From positions 682,001 to 746,000 of the forward strand of contig NZ_AWFI01000001.1 in NCBI RefSeq assembly GCF_000682775.1: a DNA stretch of 64,000 nucleotides, in the 5' to 3' direction. The translations under genes and the position numbers were made by a program. Below, piece by piece: positions 20,128 through 29,718 of the stretch. How positions within the stretch are numbered: position 1 is the stretch's first letter; the number at the start of each line of letters is the position of its first letter. The notes beneath the pieces were generated by a model. That model was not told the DNA's origin. It searched no databases and worked only from the letters and a program-made list of their open reading frames with translations. This DNA comes from Hyphomonas sp. L-53-1-40 (GTDB taxonomy: Bacteria; Pseudomonadota; Alphaproteobacteria; Caulobacterales; Hyphomonadaceae).

Positions 20128-20680
20128 TCCAGCCCTATGGGAATACCGCATCTGGCCGGAGTCAGGTGAGGCAATTGCTGAGCGCTTGCAGGCCGCGCTG
20201 AATTTCAATGCACAGCCGCCGCGCACGGATGTCTATTTTCGCCTGCCATCCCGCGCCCCAGCTCAAGCCAAATTGAGAGGAGGGGCGCAGTTCGATATCA
20301 AGGAGTTGCTGGCCTGCGACGACGGCCTCGAACACTGGCGGCCCGTTGTAGCTTCTGGCTTTCCACTGGATGATGAAGACCGGGCTACGCTGGCTCGTCT
20401 CTTCCCTACCATTCCCACAGCTCTGACCAGCCTCGCCGCACTTCGCGAGGCGCTGCTTTCGGAAGGAGATGAGGTCGTGATTGACAAGCGGCGCCACGTT
20501 GCCATGGAGCCAGGTGGCCTGCGCGCGGAGATTGCGACGGCGTCTCTGGATGGACGACAATGTTCAACTCTGTGCCTCGAACATGAGAATTCCGCCGAAC
20601 TCTCCCGGCAAGTGGACCGGTTCGGCTTTCGGGATTGGGTAAATCTCGGCTATCCGGGTTGGATCGCCCGAAACGCCTGA
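20114..20680 (+). CDS. Hypothetical protein, possibly CYTH-like
   Basis: Not confidently recognised; 188 aa, no signal peptide or membrane segment. Basic and acidic strands such as AKLRGG.QFDIKELL (about 50), VVIDKRRHVA (about 117), AEIATASLDG and LCLEHE (about 150) are arranged as in the CYTH/triphosphate tunnel fold, but the N-terminal ExExK signature is not seen. Start placed at 20114 (AGAAGG 6 nt upstream); an ATG at 20108 is too close to that element. It overlaps the MgtC-like gene, suggesting translational coupling. Confidence 0.6.
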   Translation: MGTASPALWEYRIWPESGEAIAERLQAALNFNAQPPRTDVYFRLPSRAPAQAKLRGGAQFDIKELLACDDGLEHWRPVVASGFPLDDEDRATLARLFPTIPTALTSLAALREALLSEGDEVVIDKRRHVAMEPGGLRAEIATASLDGRQCSTLCLEHENSAELSRQVDRFGFRDWVNLGYPGWIARNA

Positions 20681-20723
20681 CCAAAATAAAACGCCCGCCC
20701 CGAAACAATTTCCAAGGCGGGCG
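20681..20723 (-). terminator. Terminator of phoH
   Basis: An 8-bp stem (CGCCCGCC / GGCGGGCG) followed on the minus strand by TTTTATTTT lies 21 nt after the phoH stop. Confidence 0.75.
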
Positions 20724-20743
20724 AAGGTCTATTTGAAGCTTGC

Positions 20744-21553
20744 TTACAGAACGTCGAGCATTTCAGCGACGAGCGGATGTCGAACGACATCCTTGCCTTC
20801 GAGACGAATGACCGAGGCGCCTCCCAGCTTCTCCAGCCGTTCGGCGGCGGTCGCGAGACCGGAGAATTCCGGTAGCAGGTCGGATTGGGCCGGATCCCCT
20901 GTGATGACCATCGTCGAGTGCCAGCCAAGCCGGGTAAGCAGCATCTTGAGCTGGGTGTAGGTGCAGTTTTGCGCCTCATCGATCACGATGAAGGCATTGT
21001 TCAGCGTGCGGCCCCGCATGAAACCAATCGGGGCGATCTCGATGACACCTTCGGCCAACATGTGCTTGAGCTGTCCGGGCGAAAGTCGATCTGAAAGCGC
21101 GTCATAGAGCGGGCGCAGGTAAGGCGCGAGCTTGTCTTCCATTGCGCCGGGCAGGAAACCGATCTGCTCGCCAGCTTCGACCGCAGGGCGAGACAGAATG
21201 ATCCGGGCGACCTTGCCCTTCTGCAGCGCCTCGACCGCTTTGCAGACGGCAAGATATGTCTTGCCCGTCCCGGCAGGGCCGAGTGCCGCGACAAGCGCCT
21301 TGTCATCCATGGCCTTCATCAGTTCGGCCTGGTTCTCGGTGCGGGGCTTGACTGTTTTCTGGTAACGTTGTGTGCGACCACCTTCAGCACGCTGATGTTC
21401 TTGCTTCGGGTCGGCATCGTCTGGATGCCAGCCTCGTCCGCCTTCTATGGATTGCAGCTTCGGGCCCTTGCCGCGGGCACCCTCCTCGAACCAGATATTC
21501 GGGTTCATCTCTGAACCTTGCTTCATCCGTTTTGCTGCATTGCGTTTACCCAT
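20744..21553 (-). CDS. phoH: PhoH-family ATPase
   Basis: Cytoplasmic P-loop ATPase of 269 aa. Walker A GPAGTGKTYLA is near residue 94, Walker B AFIVIDEAQN near 187, and TGDPAQSDL near 221 is the PhoH sensor motif. The start is the ATG at 21553, which has AAGGAG 7 nt upstream; the open frame continues another 86 codons upstream but that part is basic, low-similarity sequence. PhoH proteins are linked to RNA metabolism and, in E. coli, to phosphate starvation. The region upstream to 21811 can form two GC-rich hairpins. Confidence 0.9.
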   Translation of the reverse strand: MGKRNAAKRMKQGSEMNPNIWFEEGARGKGPKLQSIEGGRGWHPDDADPKQEHQRAEGGRTQRYQKTVKPRTENQAELMKAMDDKALVAALGPAGTGKTYLAVCKAVEALQKGKVARIILSRPAVEAGEQIGFLPGAMEDKLAPYLRPLYDALSDRLSPGQLKHMLAEGVIEIAPIGFMRGRTLNNAFIVIDEAQNCTYTQLKMLLTRLGWHSTMVITGDPAQSDLLPEFSGLATAAERLEKLGGASVIRLEGKDVVRHPLVAEMLDVL

Positions 21554-21635
21554 GGAAGTTCTCCTTGGTTGCGGGCAAGAAAAAAGCCACCGGCGGAATC
21601 GCGCGATGGCTTGGCGGAAACTGGGAGGAAGAAAG

Positions 21636-21700
21636 GGCCATCCGCCCTGTGGGCGGTGTGGCCAATTCCCGGGAGTGTTCTCCGGGCGGCGGGGTGTGAC
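21636..21700 (-). promoter_or_regulatory. Structured leader upstream of phoH
   Basis: Two GC-rich inverted repeats lie in the presumed 5' untranslated region: CCGCCC-TGT-GGGCGG (21642-21656) extended by GGCCA/TGGCC, and CCCGG..GAG-TGTT-CTC..CGGG (about 21669-21687). The role, attenuation or mRNA stability, is not known. Confidence 0.35.
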
Positions 21701-21816
21701 AAGGTCTGGTGATGACCGTCTCCAACTCCGAATCTGTTGATGATTAGAGTGTACCAAGGTTATCAGAAGATTAAATGATAATTCCGCCCGCGAAATAATG
21801 AGGAGACGCAAGACCC

Positions 21817-22347
21817 ATGGCTATTTACGAGATTGACGGAACCCGACCGACCCTACCGGAGAGTGGCAGTTACTGGGTAGCCGACAATGCGCAGGTCATG
21901 GGCAATGTCGTGATGAAGGAGAACGCCTCGGTTTGGTATGGTGCCGTGCTGCGCGGCGATAACGACCCGATCACGATTGGCGAGAATTCCAATATCCAGG
22001 ATGGCAGCGTGCTCCACACCGATGTCGGATGCCCGCTAACGATTGGGCGAGACGTGACCGTCGGCCATATGGTGATGCTTCATGGGTGCACGATCGGCGA
22101 AGAAACGCTGATCGGGATTGGTTCGACCATTCTGAACAACGCGAAGATTGGCAAGAATTGCATCATTGGGGCGCACACACTGATTCCCGAAGGCAAGGTA
22201 ATCCCTGACAATTCGCTGGTCATGGGCGCGCCGGGCAAGGTGGTGAAGGAGGTCTCCGACCACCAGATACAGGTGATCCGAATGTCAGCAGTGCATTATG
22301 TGGAGAACTGGAAACGCCATCGCAACAGCGTAAAACGCATCGACTAG
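21817..22347 (+). CDS. Gamma-class carbonic anhydrase-like protein
   Basis: Left-handed beta-helix protein of 176 aa made of hexapeptide repeats ([24 protein letters not shown]). Three histidines expected to bind the metal are present in VLHTDVG, VGHMVM and MLHGC (about 67-88). Many such proteins are annotated as acyltransferases, but these His residues favour the gamma-carbonic anhydrase/YrdA group. Probably cytoplasmic and trimeric. It converges with the PilZ gene and overlaps it by 4 nt. Confidence 0.85.
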   Translation: MAIYEIDGTRPTLPESGSYWVADNAQVMGNVVMKENASVWYGAVLRGDNDPITIGENSNIQDGSVLHTDVGCPLTIGRDVTVGHMVMLHGCTIGEETLIGIGSTILNNAKIGKNCIIGAHTLIPEGKVIPDNSLVMGAPGKVVKEVSDHQIQVIRMSAVHYVENWKRHRNSVKRID

Positions 22348-22955
22348 GCGTCGTCCTCGTCCGGGCGCAGGAAGTTCACGGCGAATTCGGTCTGACTGGA
22401 ACGCACGACGCGGCCCCGCAGGTTGCCGGCTGTGACGACTTCACCAATTGGCGGAGGCTGGAACTGGCCATTGGTCTGGAAGCTGGCACCCGTGAGGGAG
22501 ATGTCGACGACCGTACAAGGGATCTGCATGCCATCCTTGCGGCCGATGAAGGCCGGGCCTCCGGTTGGAAAGCGGGCGGCCGCGCGCTGTTCGGGCGCTT
22601 CCATCAAGTCCTTGTTGATCAGCCAGCTCAGGCGGTCAGCAAGTTTCTTGCGCTTGTGCGGCACGACGTTGAATTCAACGGCGAAGCCATCCTTGGAAGT
22701 ACGCACGACAGTCCCGGCGACGCGGCCCAGATCATCGAAATAGCAAATCACATTGGAGCCCGGCACTGGAACCGTAGCAGCCCGCATGTAGGCGCCGGAG
22801 CAGGACAGGTTTTCGGTTACAAGTTGGTGATCTTCGCTGGTTTCATCCAGGAAGCAGCCTTCCAGCTCGAGATCGACTCGCTTGTATTGGCGACGATCCT
22901 CTTCGGTGTTGATCACCGGTTTGAACTGCGGCACTGACAAGTCTAGTGCTGGCAT
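22344..22955 (-). CDS. Protein with two PilZ domains
   Basis: Cytoplasmic protein of 203 aa containing two PilZ domains in tandem. Each has the cyclic-di-GMP signature: RRQYKR and NLSCSGAYM in the first (about 21 and 49), and QRAAARFP and DISLTGASF in the second (about 122 and 150). It probably binds cyclic-di-GMP and relays it to motility, adhesion or envelope processes through an unknown partner. No other cyclic-di-GMP gene is nearby. Length and layout match stand-alone double-PilZ proteins of alphaproteobacteria. Confidence 0.85.
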   Translation of the reverse strand: MPALDLSVPQFKPVINTEEDRRQYKRVDLELEGCFLDETSEDHQLVTENLSCSGAYMRAATVPVPGSNVICYFDDLGRVAGTVVRTSKDGFAVEFNVVPHKRKKLADRLSWLINKDLMEAPEQRAAARFPTGGPAFIGRKDGMQIPCTVVDISLTGASFQTNGQFQPPPIGEVVTAGNLRGRVVRSSQTEFAVNFLRPDEDDA

Positions 22956-23103
22956 GTGGAATCTCCTGAGGCCGTTGGGGCAACCTGCCTGTACTTCTCC
23001 ATCTAGACTTTACTTACGCCAGTTTCGTTCACAAACTGTTGCGGGAAACAGATGGAATTGCGGAATTCCTTCACCATAGGGTTTAATGGGAGGTGCTCCA
23101 TTC

Positions 23104-24741
23104 ATGGAGACGTATGATTATGTGATTGTTGGTGCAGGTAGTGCAGGCTGCGCTCTTGCCAACAGGTTGAGCGAAGACCCGACGATCAAGGTCTGTCTGG
23201 TTGAGGCTGGTAAGAAAGATAATGCTCTGATGGTAAGAATGCCCGCTGGGGTAGGAAATCTCATCAAAGCGGAGGGCGCTTACAATTGGGGATTCTGGAC
23301 CGAACCCCAAAAGCACATGAATGGACGCAAACTCTGGTGGCCACGTGGCAAGGGCTGGGGAGGATCGTCCTCAATCAATGGCATGATCTATATTCGTGGA
23401 CATGCTCGCGACTACGATCAGTGGGCCCAAATGGGGCTGCGCGGCTGGAGTTTCGCAGATGTGCTGCCCTATTTCCGGAAATCAGAGGGCTATGAAGGCG
23501 GCGATTCCGCTTATCATGGGGCGAGTGGGCCCCTCAAAGTTTCCGAGAGTCCGCTATCGTCGCCGATCTACCGGGCCTTCCTGCAAGCGGGCGAGCAGGC
23601 CGGGTATGCCAGCACGAAAGATTTCAATGGCGCAGAGCAAGAGGGCTTTGGTCGCTATCAACGCACAATCCACAAGGGTGAGCGCTGGAGCGCGTCATAT
23701 GGCTATTTGCGCCCCATAGTTGGTGTCCGGGACAATCTCACCGTGATCTCGACGGGGCTTGTCACCAAGATTCTCATGGAGAAGGGGCGGGCGACCGGCG
23801 TCGAAGTGGTTGAAGGCAAGGGCCGATTGGCTCAGGAAATTCATGCATCAAGCGAAGTCATTGTCTGTGCTGGCGCAGTTCAGTCGCCGCAATTGCTGCA
23901 ACTCTCAGGCATTGGCAATCCGGACCATCTGGGCCGCTTTGACATCAAGACGGAGGTGAAATCTCCGAATGTCGGCCAGAACCTGCAAGATCATCTGGAC
24001 CTGACCGTCATCCATGAGATGACCCAGCCAATTTCTGCCTACTCCATGCAGAAGGGGCTCAAGAAGATCGGGGTTGGTTTGCAGTATCTCATGAACCAGA
24101 CAGGCGCAGGCGCCGACAACCATCTTCAGGCGGGAGCATTCCTGAAGTCGCGTGAGGGCCTGGAAATGCCGGATCTTCAGCTTCACTTCGTCAATGCCAT
24201 CATGATGGACCACGCCAAGCACCAGGCAAACAAGGACGGCTATACGGTCCACGCTTGCCAGCTGCGCCCGGAAAGCCGCGGTACGGTATGCCTGGCCTCA
24301 TCTGATCCGTTCCAGCATCCGGCCATCGATCCGAACTATCTCGAAGCTGAGGAAGATCGCCGCGCAATGCGCGAAGCGGTGAAGATGCTGCGTGATCTAT
24401 GCTCGCAGAATGCCTTGCGGCCCTTCACAGGCGCAGAGATGATGCCCGGCGAGAGCGTGAAGACGGATGAGGATATTGATGCCTTCATCCGGCGGACCGG
24501 CGAGACGATCTATCACCCGATTGGCACAGTCGCGATGGGTGCGGGCGACGACGCGCCTGTCGATGGAGAATTACGTGTACGGGGTGTCGAAGGCTTGCGC
24601 GTGGTCGATGCGTCCGTGATTCCAACATTGATCGGTGGCAACACCAACGCACCGACAATCATGATCGCCGAGAAGGCCGCCGACATGATTCTAGGTAAGG
24701 AGCCTCTCGCGGCGGAAGAGCCGGAGACTGTGGCTGCCTGA
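23104..24741 (+). CDS. GMC-family oxidoreductase (choline dehydrogenase-like)
   Basis: FAD-dependent alcohol oxidoreductase of 545 aa. The ADP-binding motif VIVGAGSAGCALANRL is at residues 7-22, the GMC signature GKGWGGSSSINGM near 82, and the catalytic His/Asn region HPIGTVAMG and GGNTNAPT near 470-520. The start at 23104 has GGAGG 10 nt upstream; an ATG 18 nt earlier overlaps that site. The substrate is unknown; betaine genes are absent, so a true choline dehydrogenase is not supported. Alkanol or aromatic alcohol oxidation is equally possible. Confidence 0.9.
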   Translation: METYDYVIVGAGSAGCALANRLSEDPTIKVCLVEAGKKDNALMVRMPAGVGNLIKAEGAYNWGFWTEPQKHMNGRKLWWPRGKGWGGSSSINGMIYIRGHARDYDQWAQMGLRGWSFADVLPYFRKSEGYEGGDSAYHGASGPLKVSESPLSSPIYRAFLQAGEQAGYASTKDFNGAEQEGFGRYQRTIHKGERWSASYGYLRPIVGVRDNLTVISTGLVTKILMEKGRATGVEVVEGKGRLAQEIHASSEVIVCAGAVQSPQLLQLSGIGNPDHLGRFDIKTEVKSPNVGQNLQDHLDLTVIHEMTQPISAYSMQKGLKKIGVGLQYLMNQTGAGADNHLQAGAFLKSREGLEMPDLQLHFVNAIMMDHAKHQANKDGYTVHACQLRPESRGTVCLASSDPFQHPAIDPNYLEAEEDRRAMREAVKMLRDLCSQNALRPFTGAEMMPGESVKTDEDIDAFIRRTGETIYHPIGTVAMGAGDDAPVDGELRVRGVEGLRVVDASVIPTLIGGNTNAPTIMIAEKAADMILGKEPLAAEEPETVAA

Positions 24742-24753
24742 TCCTCGAAGAGT

Positions 24754-25308
24754 TCAGTGCGCGTTGCTTGCGACCAGTTTCAGGGCTGGTTCCGAGCGAC
24801 GCGTATCCGGGGGCACCAGCATGGCCAGCCGGTGGCGCCAGATTGGCCGGCCCTTGAGCATCGGCAGGCCGCCGAGCGTCTGGTAAAGGCCGAGGAAACG
24901 GGTCACATTTCCGTCTACGGAAGACTGAGCCAGCGGCATCAGCGTGATCTCTACTTCAACACGTTGGCCGGTAAGGGTTTCGCCGCTGCCGCGGATCACG
25001 CCCGGAGCGCTGTCCAGCCTTACAGCATCCAGCAAGCCCGAGACCATGGACCGGTCGGGACCTGTCCAAAGCGCGAGAAAGTCATGATTCGGCAACGTCC
25101 GGCCGAGCAGCTGTGATACGCCGTCACCTGCAGTGCGAAAGATCCATGCGCCATCCTGTGTGGACTGGATCATGAAGATATTCGTGATCAGGTCTGGATG
25201 GTCGTTCGCACGCGGTGTGCGGTCTTCTTCTGAGGCTGGATCAACGCTCATGCGCTTCCAGGCTTCAAGCATAATACGTGTGTTCGGGTGAATAGACCGG
25301 TCGTGCAT
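24754..25308 (-). CDS. PAS-domain protein (PAS_5 type)
   Basis: Cytoplasmic protein of about 184 aa with one PAS-like domain in residues 10-150, of the short alphaproteobacterial PAS_5 type (LEAWKRM at the start, then WIFRTAGDGVSQLLGR and LALWTGPDR). Such proteins lack output domains and, like MopJ of Caulobacter, can modulate stress or cell-cycle signalling; that role here is inference. The ATG at 25308 has GGAG 12 nt upstream. A longer open frame reaching 25464 has no matching features. Confidence 0.6.
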   Translation of the reverse strand: MHDRSIHPNTRIMLEAWKRMSVDPASEEDRTPRANDHPDLITNIFMIQSTQDGAWIFRTAGDGVSQLLGRTLPNHDFLALWTGPDRSMVSGLLDAVRLDSAPGVIRGSGETLTGQRVEVEITLMPLAQSSVDGNVTRFLGLYQTLGGLPMLKGRPIWRHRLAMLVPPDTRRSEPALKLVASNAH

Positions 25309-25756
25309 GAGGGGCGTTCGCTCCGTAAAAATATCAAGGCCCGTGGACCTGCTTCGGAGACCAGTTCCGCAATATCTGTTCCAGTTCCGCTTTCCCCCCG
25401 CGGGGGAAATTTCGGGTGCGCCGCGATCAGGTTTTCCCCATTGAGGAGGTTTTGCCGGCTCCAAGGCGGCAATTTTCAGAAAGCGTCATTTGGGTCACGG
25501 TGCGCGAGTCTCATCTCGGTACACAGACTGGACGAACTCGAATCACGCAGGCGCCCTCGGAGAACTTTCGCGCCGCGATCGGCTGTGAACTCGCTATCTG
25601 CTATCCAGAAAGCAGAGCATATGCGGTTTCTTAACCATTACTCATGGTCATGACTTGTCATGAATGGTCATCTGACTAGACAATTAAGTATGGCATCCGT
25701 TGCCGTTGAATTCCTCCCACCTACAAAAATCGAAACTTGCTCAAAGGGACCCACAC
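25309..25756. other. Intergenic region with a palindromic operator candidate
   Basis: This 448-bp divergent gap holds the promoters of the PAS gene and the TonB-dependent receptor. Near the receptor there is a palindrome TCATGAC-TT-GTCATGA (25648-25663) flanked by two direct copies of ATGGTCA (25644-25650 and 25664-25670). No gene is supported in this gap. Confidence 0.5.
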
Positions 25757-28297
25757 GTGAAATCCAGAAAATTTAGTGTTCTTGAAATGGCTCATTTCAA
25801 GTCGGCGCTCTATGTCAGCGCTGGCATTGCTGCATTCGCAACCCTCTCCACGCCTGCCCACGCGCAGGACACCGACCAAGATGAAAGCCGCACGCTCCAG
25901 ACGGTGACAATTACGGCTACCAAGCGCGAGCAGACACTCCAGGACGTGCCAGTCGCAGTGTCGGTCGTGGATGAGAGCGTCATCGAAAAGGCAGAGATTG
26001 TGGATCTGGGAGACCTGCAATCTGTCGTGCCATCGCTGCGCGTGAGCCAGCAGCAGTCTTCGTCCAACACGAACTTCATCATTCGGGGCTTCGGCAACGG
26101 CGCCAACAATGCCGGCATTGAGCCGTCGGTTGGTGTGTTTGTGGATGGTGTCTATCGTTCTCGGTCGACCTCGCAGATTTCTGATCTGCCAAACCTTCAG
26201 CGTGTCGAGGTCCTGCGCGGACCCCAATCAACTCTGTTTGGCAAGAACGCATCGGCTGGTGTGATCTCGATCGTGACCCAGAAGCCGCAGTTCGAATGGG
26301 GCGGCAATGTCGAGGGCACTGTCAGCAACTATAATGGTTACCGTGCAGGTGCATTCATCACCGGCCCAATTTCTGACACGTTGGCCTTCAGCCTGGGCGG
26401 AAACTTCAATACGCGCGACGGCTACGTCGAGGACCTTGGCGACGGCCCTGATACCAATGAGCGCAATCGCTGGGGCCTGCGAGGCGATCTGCTTTGGGAG
26501 CCGAATGACGACATGTCGTTCCGCCTGATCGCAGATTATGACGAGATCGACGAAATCTGTTGTGCGGCGGCAAACGTCATCAATGGTCCGACCGGTGCGG
26601 CCATCCTGGCGCTGGGCGGCAATCTGGTTGCCGAGGATCCGTTCTCTTATGAAGTCGCGTATAATTTCGGGTCCGAGAACCTTATCAAGAATGGCGGCCT
26701 GTCACTGCAGGGAGATTTCGACCTTGGCGCCTTCACGCTGACCAGCATCACATCCTACCGGTCATCCGATCTCAGCACGAATCAGGACTCTGACTTCACG
26801 AGTGCTGACCTGCTCGGCCGAAAGTCCGATGATGTCGAAATCGAAACCTTCACTCAGGAAGTGCGTCTAACCTCCAATGGCAGCGGTCCGCTGAGCTGGA
26901 TGGTTGGTGGCTTCTACTTTGATGAAACCGTCGATATCGAGAACCAACTGCTCTACGGTCAGGACATTCGGGGCTATATCGACATCCTGTCATCCGGCCT
27001 CCTGACATCACTGGAGCCAGTTGTCTTTGGTGTCGCGCCCGGCACGTTCTTCCAGCCCGGACAAGGATTCACTGAATTCTATGGTCAGGATGACACGTCC
27101 GCGTCATTGTTCGGTACAATTGACTATGAAGTCACTGATCGACTGACGGGGACCTTTGGCCTGAACTATACTCAGGTGAACAAGGACGCCTTTGCGAATG
27201 CTGTCTCGACTGACACATTTGCGGCAGTTGACCTCAACACCGCTGCGCCGTTCATCAGTCAGGTCACAGCTGGTGGCTTGTTGTTGCAGGCGGGCGTGAA
27301 TCCGACCGATCCTGCGGCGGTCGGCGCATTCGCTGCGGCTTATCCGACGGAGTTTGCGACCATTCAGGCAACAGCAGCCGGCGCACCCGGCGCGTTGCAG
27401 CAGTTGCAGTTCCTGCCGCCATTCCTGAACTTCCCGAATGCTGTAGAAACCGGCTCGACGGATGATGAGGACACGTCCGTCACTTTCCGTCTGGCTTATG
27501 ACCTGACCGACTCGATCAATGTCTACGGTTCCTATGCAACGGGCTTCAAGGCATCTTCCTGGAACCTGTCCCGTGACAGTCGGCCAACATCTGCGGATTA
27601 CGCGCTGCTCGCCCAAGGTGGTTTGCTTGTGCCGAACCTGACCACAGGTACGCGCTTTGCCGGGCCGGAAGAATCGAAAGTCTACGAGTTGGGCGTCAAA
27701 GGCGCTTATTCTGACTTTGCGTTCAATGTGGCGATCTTCGACCAGACTATTGAAGGCTTCCAGTCGAATATCTTCACGGGCACCGGCTTTGCGCTGGCGA
27801 ATGCGGGCGAACAGTCCACGCAAGGTCTTGAGCTTGATGCACAATGGAATGCGACGGACAATCTCCTACTTAGCTTCGCCGGCACATTCCTTGACCCCGT
27901 CTATGATAGCTTTGAGGAATCCGCGAGCGGCGACATTTCCGGCCAGAAGCCATACGGCATTCCGGATGTTTCGACCTCTACCTCGGCGACCTACACATTT
28001 GATGTGAAGACCTATGACGCCTTCGTGCGGGCAGACTGGCAATATGAAAGCCCGTCCGACTATTTCGACGAACCGGCCAACCAGGCCCTGATCGGCGACG
28101 AGAAAGAAGTCAGTACGTTCAACGCGTCGGCAGGTCTGACGACCGAGTCCGGGTTGAGCTTTACGCTCTGGGGACGGAACATATTTGATGACGAGTACAT
28201 CACCGTAGCCTTCCCGGCCGTCGCGCAGGCGGGGTCTATCTCTGGCTATCCGATCCAGCCAGCGACATATGGCCTGACGGTTCGCAAATCTTTCTAG
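25757..28297 (+). CDS. TonB-dependent receptor
   Basis: Outer-membrane active transporter of about 846 aa. A long signal peptide ends at STPAHAQ, then a TonB-box-like TVTITATK and a plug domain (QDVPVAVSVVD, RVEVLRGPQSTLFGKNASAG) precede the barrel, which ends in the usual aromatic residue (RKSF). The start used is GTG 25757 with an upstream GGGAC; ATG 25700 and ATG 25787 are alternatives. It resembles the Sphingomonas/Caulobacter-type receptors for carbohydrates or other small molecules. The substrate is unknown. A terminator follows. Confidence 0.9.
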   Translation: MKSRKFSVLEMAHFKSALYVSAGIAAFATLSTPAHAQDTDQDESRTLQTVTITATKREQTLQDVPVAVSVVDESVIEKAEIVDLGDLQSVVPSLRVSQQQSSSNTNFIIRGFGNGANNAGIEPSVGVFVDGVYRSRSTSQISDLPNLQRVEVLRGPQSTLFGKNASAGVISIVTQKPQFEWGGNVEGTVSNYNGYRAGAFITGPISDTLAFSLGGNFNTRDGYVEDLGDGPDTNERNRWGLRGDLLWEPNDDMSFRLIADYDEIDEICCAAANVINGPTGAAILALGGNLVAEDPFSYEVAYNFGSENLIKNGGLSLQGDFDLGAFTLTSITSYRSSDLSTNQDSDFTSADLLGRKSDDVEIETFTQEVRLTSNGSGPLSWMVGGFYFDETVDIENQLLYGQDIRGYIDILSSGLLTSLEPVVFGVAPGTFFQPGQGFTEFYGQDDTSASLFGTIDYEVTDRLTGTFGLNYTQVNKDAFANAVSTDTFAAVDLNTAAPFISQVTAGGLLLQAGVNPTDPAAVGAFAAAYPTEFATIQATAAGAPGALQQLQFLPPFLNFPNAVETGSTDDEDTSVTFRLAYDLTDSINVYGSYATGFKASSWNLSRDSRPTSADYALLAQGGLLVPNLTTGTRFAGPEESKVYELGVKGAYSDFAFNVAIFDQTIEGFQSNIFTGTGFALANAGEQSTQGLELDAQWNATDNLLLSFAGTFLDPVYDSFEESASGDISGQKPYGIPDVSTSTSATYTFDVKTYDAFVRADWQYESPSDYFDEPANQALIGDEKEVSTFNASAGLTTESGLSFTLWGRNIFDDEYITVAFPAVAQAGSISGYPIQPATYGLTVRKSF

Positions 28298-28320
28298 GGC
28301 TTTGGCCTCGAATCAACAGA

Positions 28321-28350
28321 AAGCCCCGTCGCCTGCGGCGGGGCTTTTTC
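28321..28350 (+). terminator. Terminator after TonB-dependent receptor
   Basis: The stem AAGCCCCG-TCGC / GGCGGGGCTT followed by TTTTTC is a typical intrinsic terminator, 24 nt after the receptor stop. Confidence 0.9.
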
Positions 28351-28368
28351 TATGCGGTGCTGACCGGT

Positions 28369-28749
28369 TCAATCCGGCCGGTAAGCGACCAATGAGACGA
28401 CGGCAACGACGAGGCATGCGACCTCGAGGCCTGCAAACATGAGGAAATCCGTCGTTGGGGCATCACCCGCAATCAGGCCGACAATGCGCGCGAAGACATA
28501 TCCACCCATGTAAGTTGTGATAAACCACAGGGCAGGGCGGACCATGCGCGGGCGAAAAACGCCTGCAATTGCCACTAGACCTGCGCCAAGGCTGACGCCG
28601 CCATAGATCCCGCGCGTTTCATACACCCCATTCGGGCCGCCTGTGATCACGCCCATTGATGAGCTCATGGCCACCGGGTCGAGCAAGGACCAGATTCCGA
28701 ACACAAGGAACGTGAGGGCAATAATGCCGAGAAAGATACGTATGAACAT
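28369..28749 (-). CDS. Small four-helix membrane protein (DUF4345-like)
   Basis: Inner-membrane protein of 126 aa with about four hydrophobic segments (around 3-22, 45-65, 72-92 and 100-122). The motif TRGIYGGVSLGAGL between the first and second helices resembles the DUF4345 group. The start ATG 28749 was chosen because the hydrophobic N-terminus follows at once; an upstream in-frame extension is arginine-rich and unlike the family. Function is unknown. It is transcribed toward the receptor terminator and away from the rhomboid gene. Confidence 0.65.
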   Translation of the reverse strand: MFIRIFLGIIALTFLVFGIWSLLDPVAMSSSMGVITGGPNGVYETRGIYGGVSLGAGLVAIAGVFRPRMVRPALWFITTYMGGYVFARIVGLIAGDAPTTDFLMFAGLEVACLVVAVVSLVAYRPD

Positions 28750-28926
28750 GCCCGAGGACCTAGATCGGCGGGCGCGCGTGTAAAGGGGTGGTTGCCGCGG
28801 GGCTCGCCGTCCCGCTTGTGTGAGCACAGTAGAGCGTCAGGGCGAAGGTGATCATTCCGCGAATCGGGGTGACATCCTGTTTCAAAGGCCCATCTATCAG
28901 TGAGCGAGTGTTTCAGGAGACCGTCC

Positions 28927-29637
28927 ATGCGCCAATCGCGGCGAGCGCCCCCCATTATCAATGCGCCTCCCTTTGTAACCGCATTGGCGCTCGCCATTGT
29001 TGCAATGCACGGACTGAGACTCATCACAGGCTCCGCGCTGGACCCGCTTTTCGTGGATATAGGCGCAGTCTTCCCGGATCGCTTCTGGGGCTGGATAGGC
29101 GGTTCTCCCATTGCTGGAGGCTATGCTCCGTATGGAAATGTGCTGGATGCGCTGATTCCCCTTGCGGGAACGGCGCTGGTTCACGGCAGCTGGTCCCATG
29201 TCCTCATGAATACAGTAATGCTGATTGCGGTCGGCAAGCCGGTCTATGCTGTGATCGAGCGAATCGCGCGATCTCGCCTCAGCATCAATCTGGCCTTTCT
29301 CGGCCTGTTTGTGGCGAGCGTCGTGGGTGGCTCCGTTGCCCATCTCCTGGCTCACTATCCGGATGGGCCACCGGCCATTGGGGCCTCAGGTGGCGTCTCC
29401 GGCCTGATTGCCGGGGCTCTGATGATCCAGAATGGGCTTCCCGTCAGGCTTCTGGACCGAAAATTCCTGACGACGAGCGCGGTCTTTTTTGTCGGCAACC
29501 TGATTCTCGCCTTCCTGGGGCCTTCGCTGTTCGGCTCGGCCATCGCCTGGCAGGCTCATATTGGGGGATACATCGCCGGGGCTCTGTTGTTCCGGTACCT
29601 CGCACGCAATCTCGGACGGGCACAATTCCGCGCCTGA
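28927..29637 (+). CDS. Rhomboid-family intramembrane serine protease
   Basis: Inner-membrane protein of 236 aa with about six transmembrane helices. The catalytic Ser is in GASGGVSG (about residue 155) and the catalytic His in WQAHIGGYIAG (about 208). An Asn in SHVLMNTVM (about 90) matches the conserved oxyanion-stabilising residue. The ATG at 28927 has AGGAG 7 nt upstream; an earlier ATG lacks one. Rhomboids cleave membrane proteins within or near the lipid bilayer; no substrate can be named. Confidence 0.88.
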   Translation: MRQSRRAPPIINAPPFVTALALAIVAMHGLRLITGSALDPLFVDIGAVFPDRFWGWIGGSPIAGGYAPYGNVLDALIPLAGTALVHGSWSHVLMNTVMLIAVGKPVYAVIERIARSRLSINLAFLGLFVASVVGGSVAHLLAHYPDGPPAIGASGGVSGLIAGALMIQNGLPVRLLDRKFLTTSAVFFVGNLILAFLGPSLFGSAIAWQAHIGGYIAGALLFRYLARNLGRAQFRA

Positions 29638-29718
29638 TCGCGTCATGTTTGGAATTATGATAGGCTTCCTGAAAACCAGGCACCCAAAAAAGGGGCCGTA
29701 TGCACAGGGAGGCAATGG

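Noticed and set aside
23104..24741. True choline dehydrogenase (betA)
   Set aside because: Family match is to GMC oxidoreductases in general, with no betaine aldehyde dehydrogenase or betI nearby.
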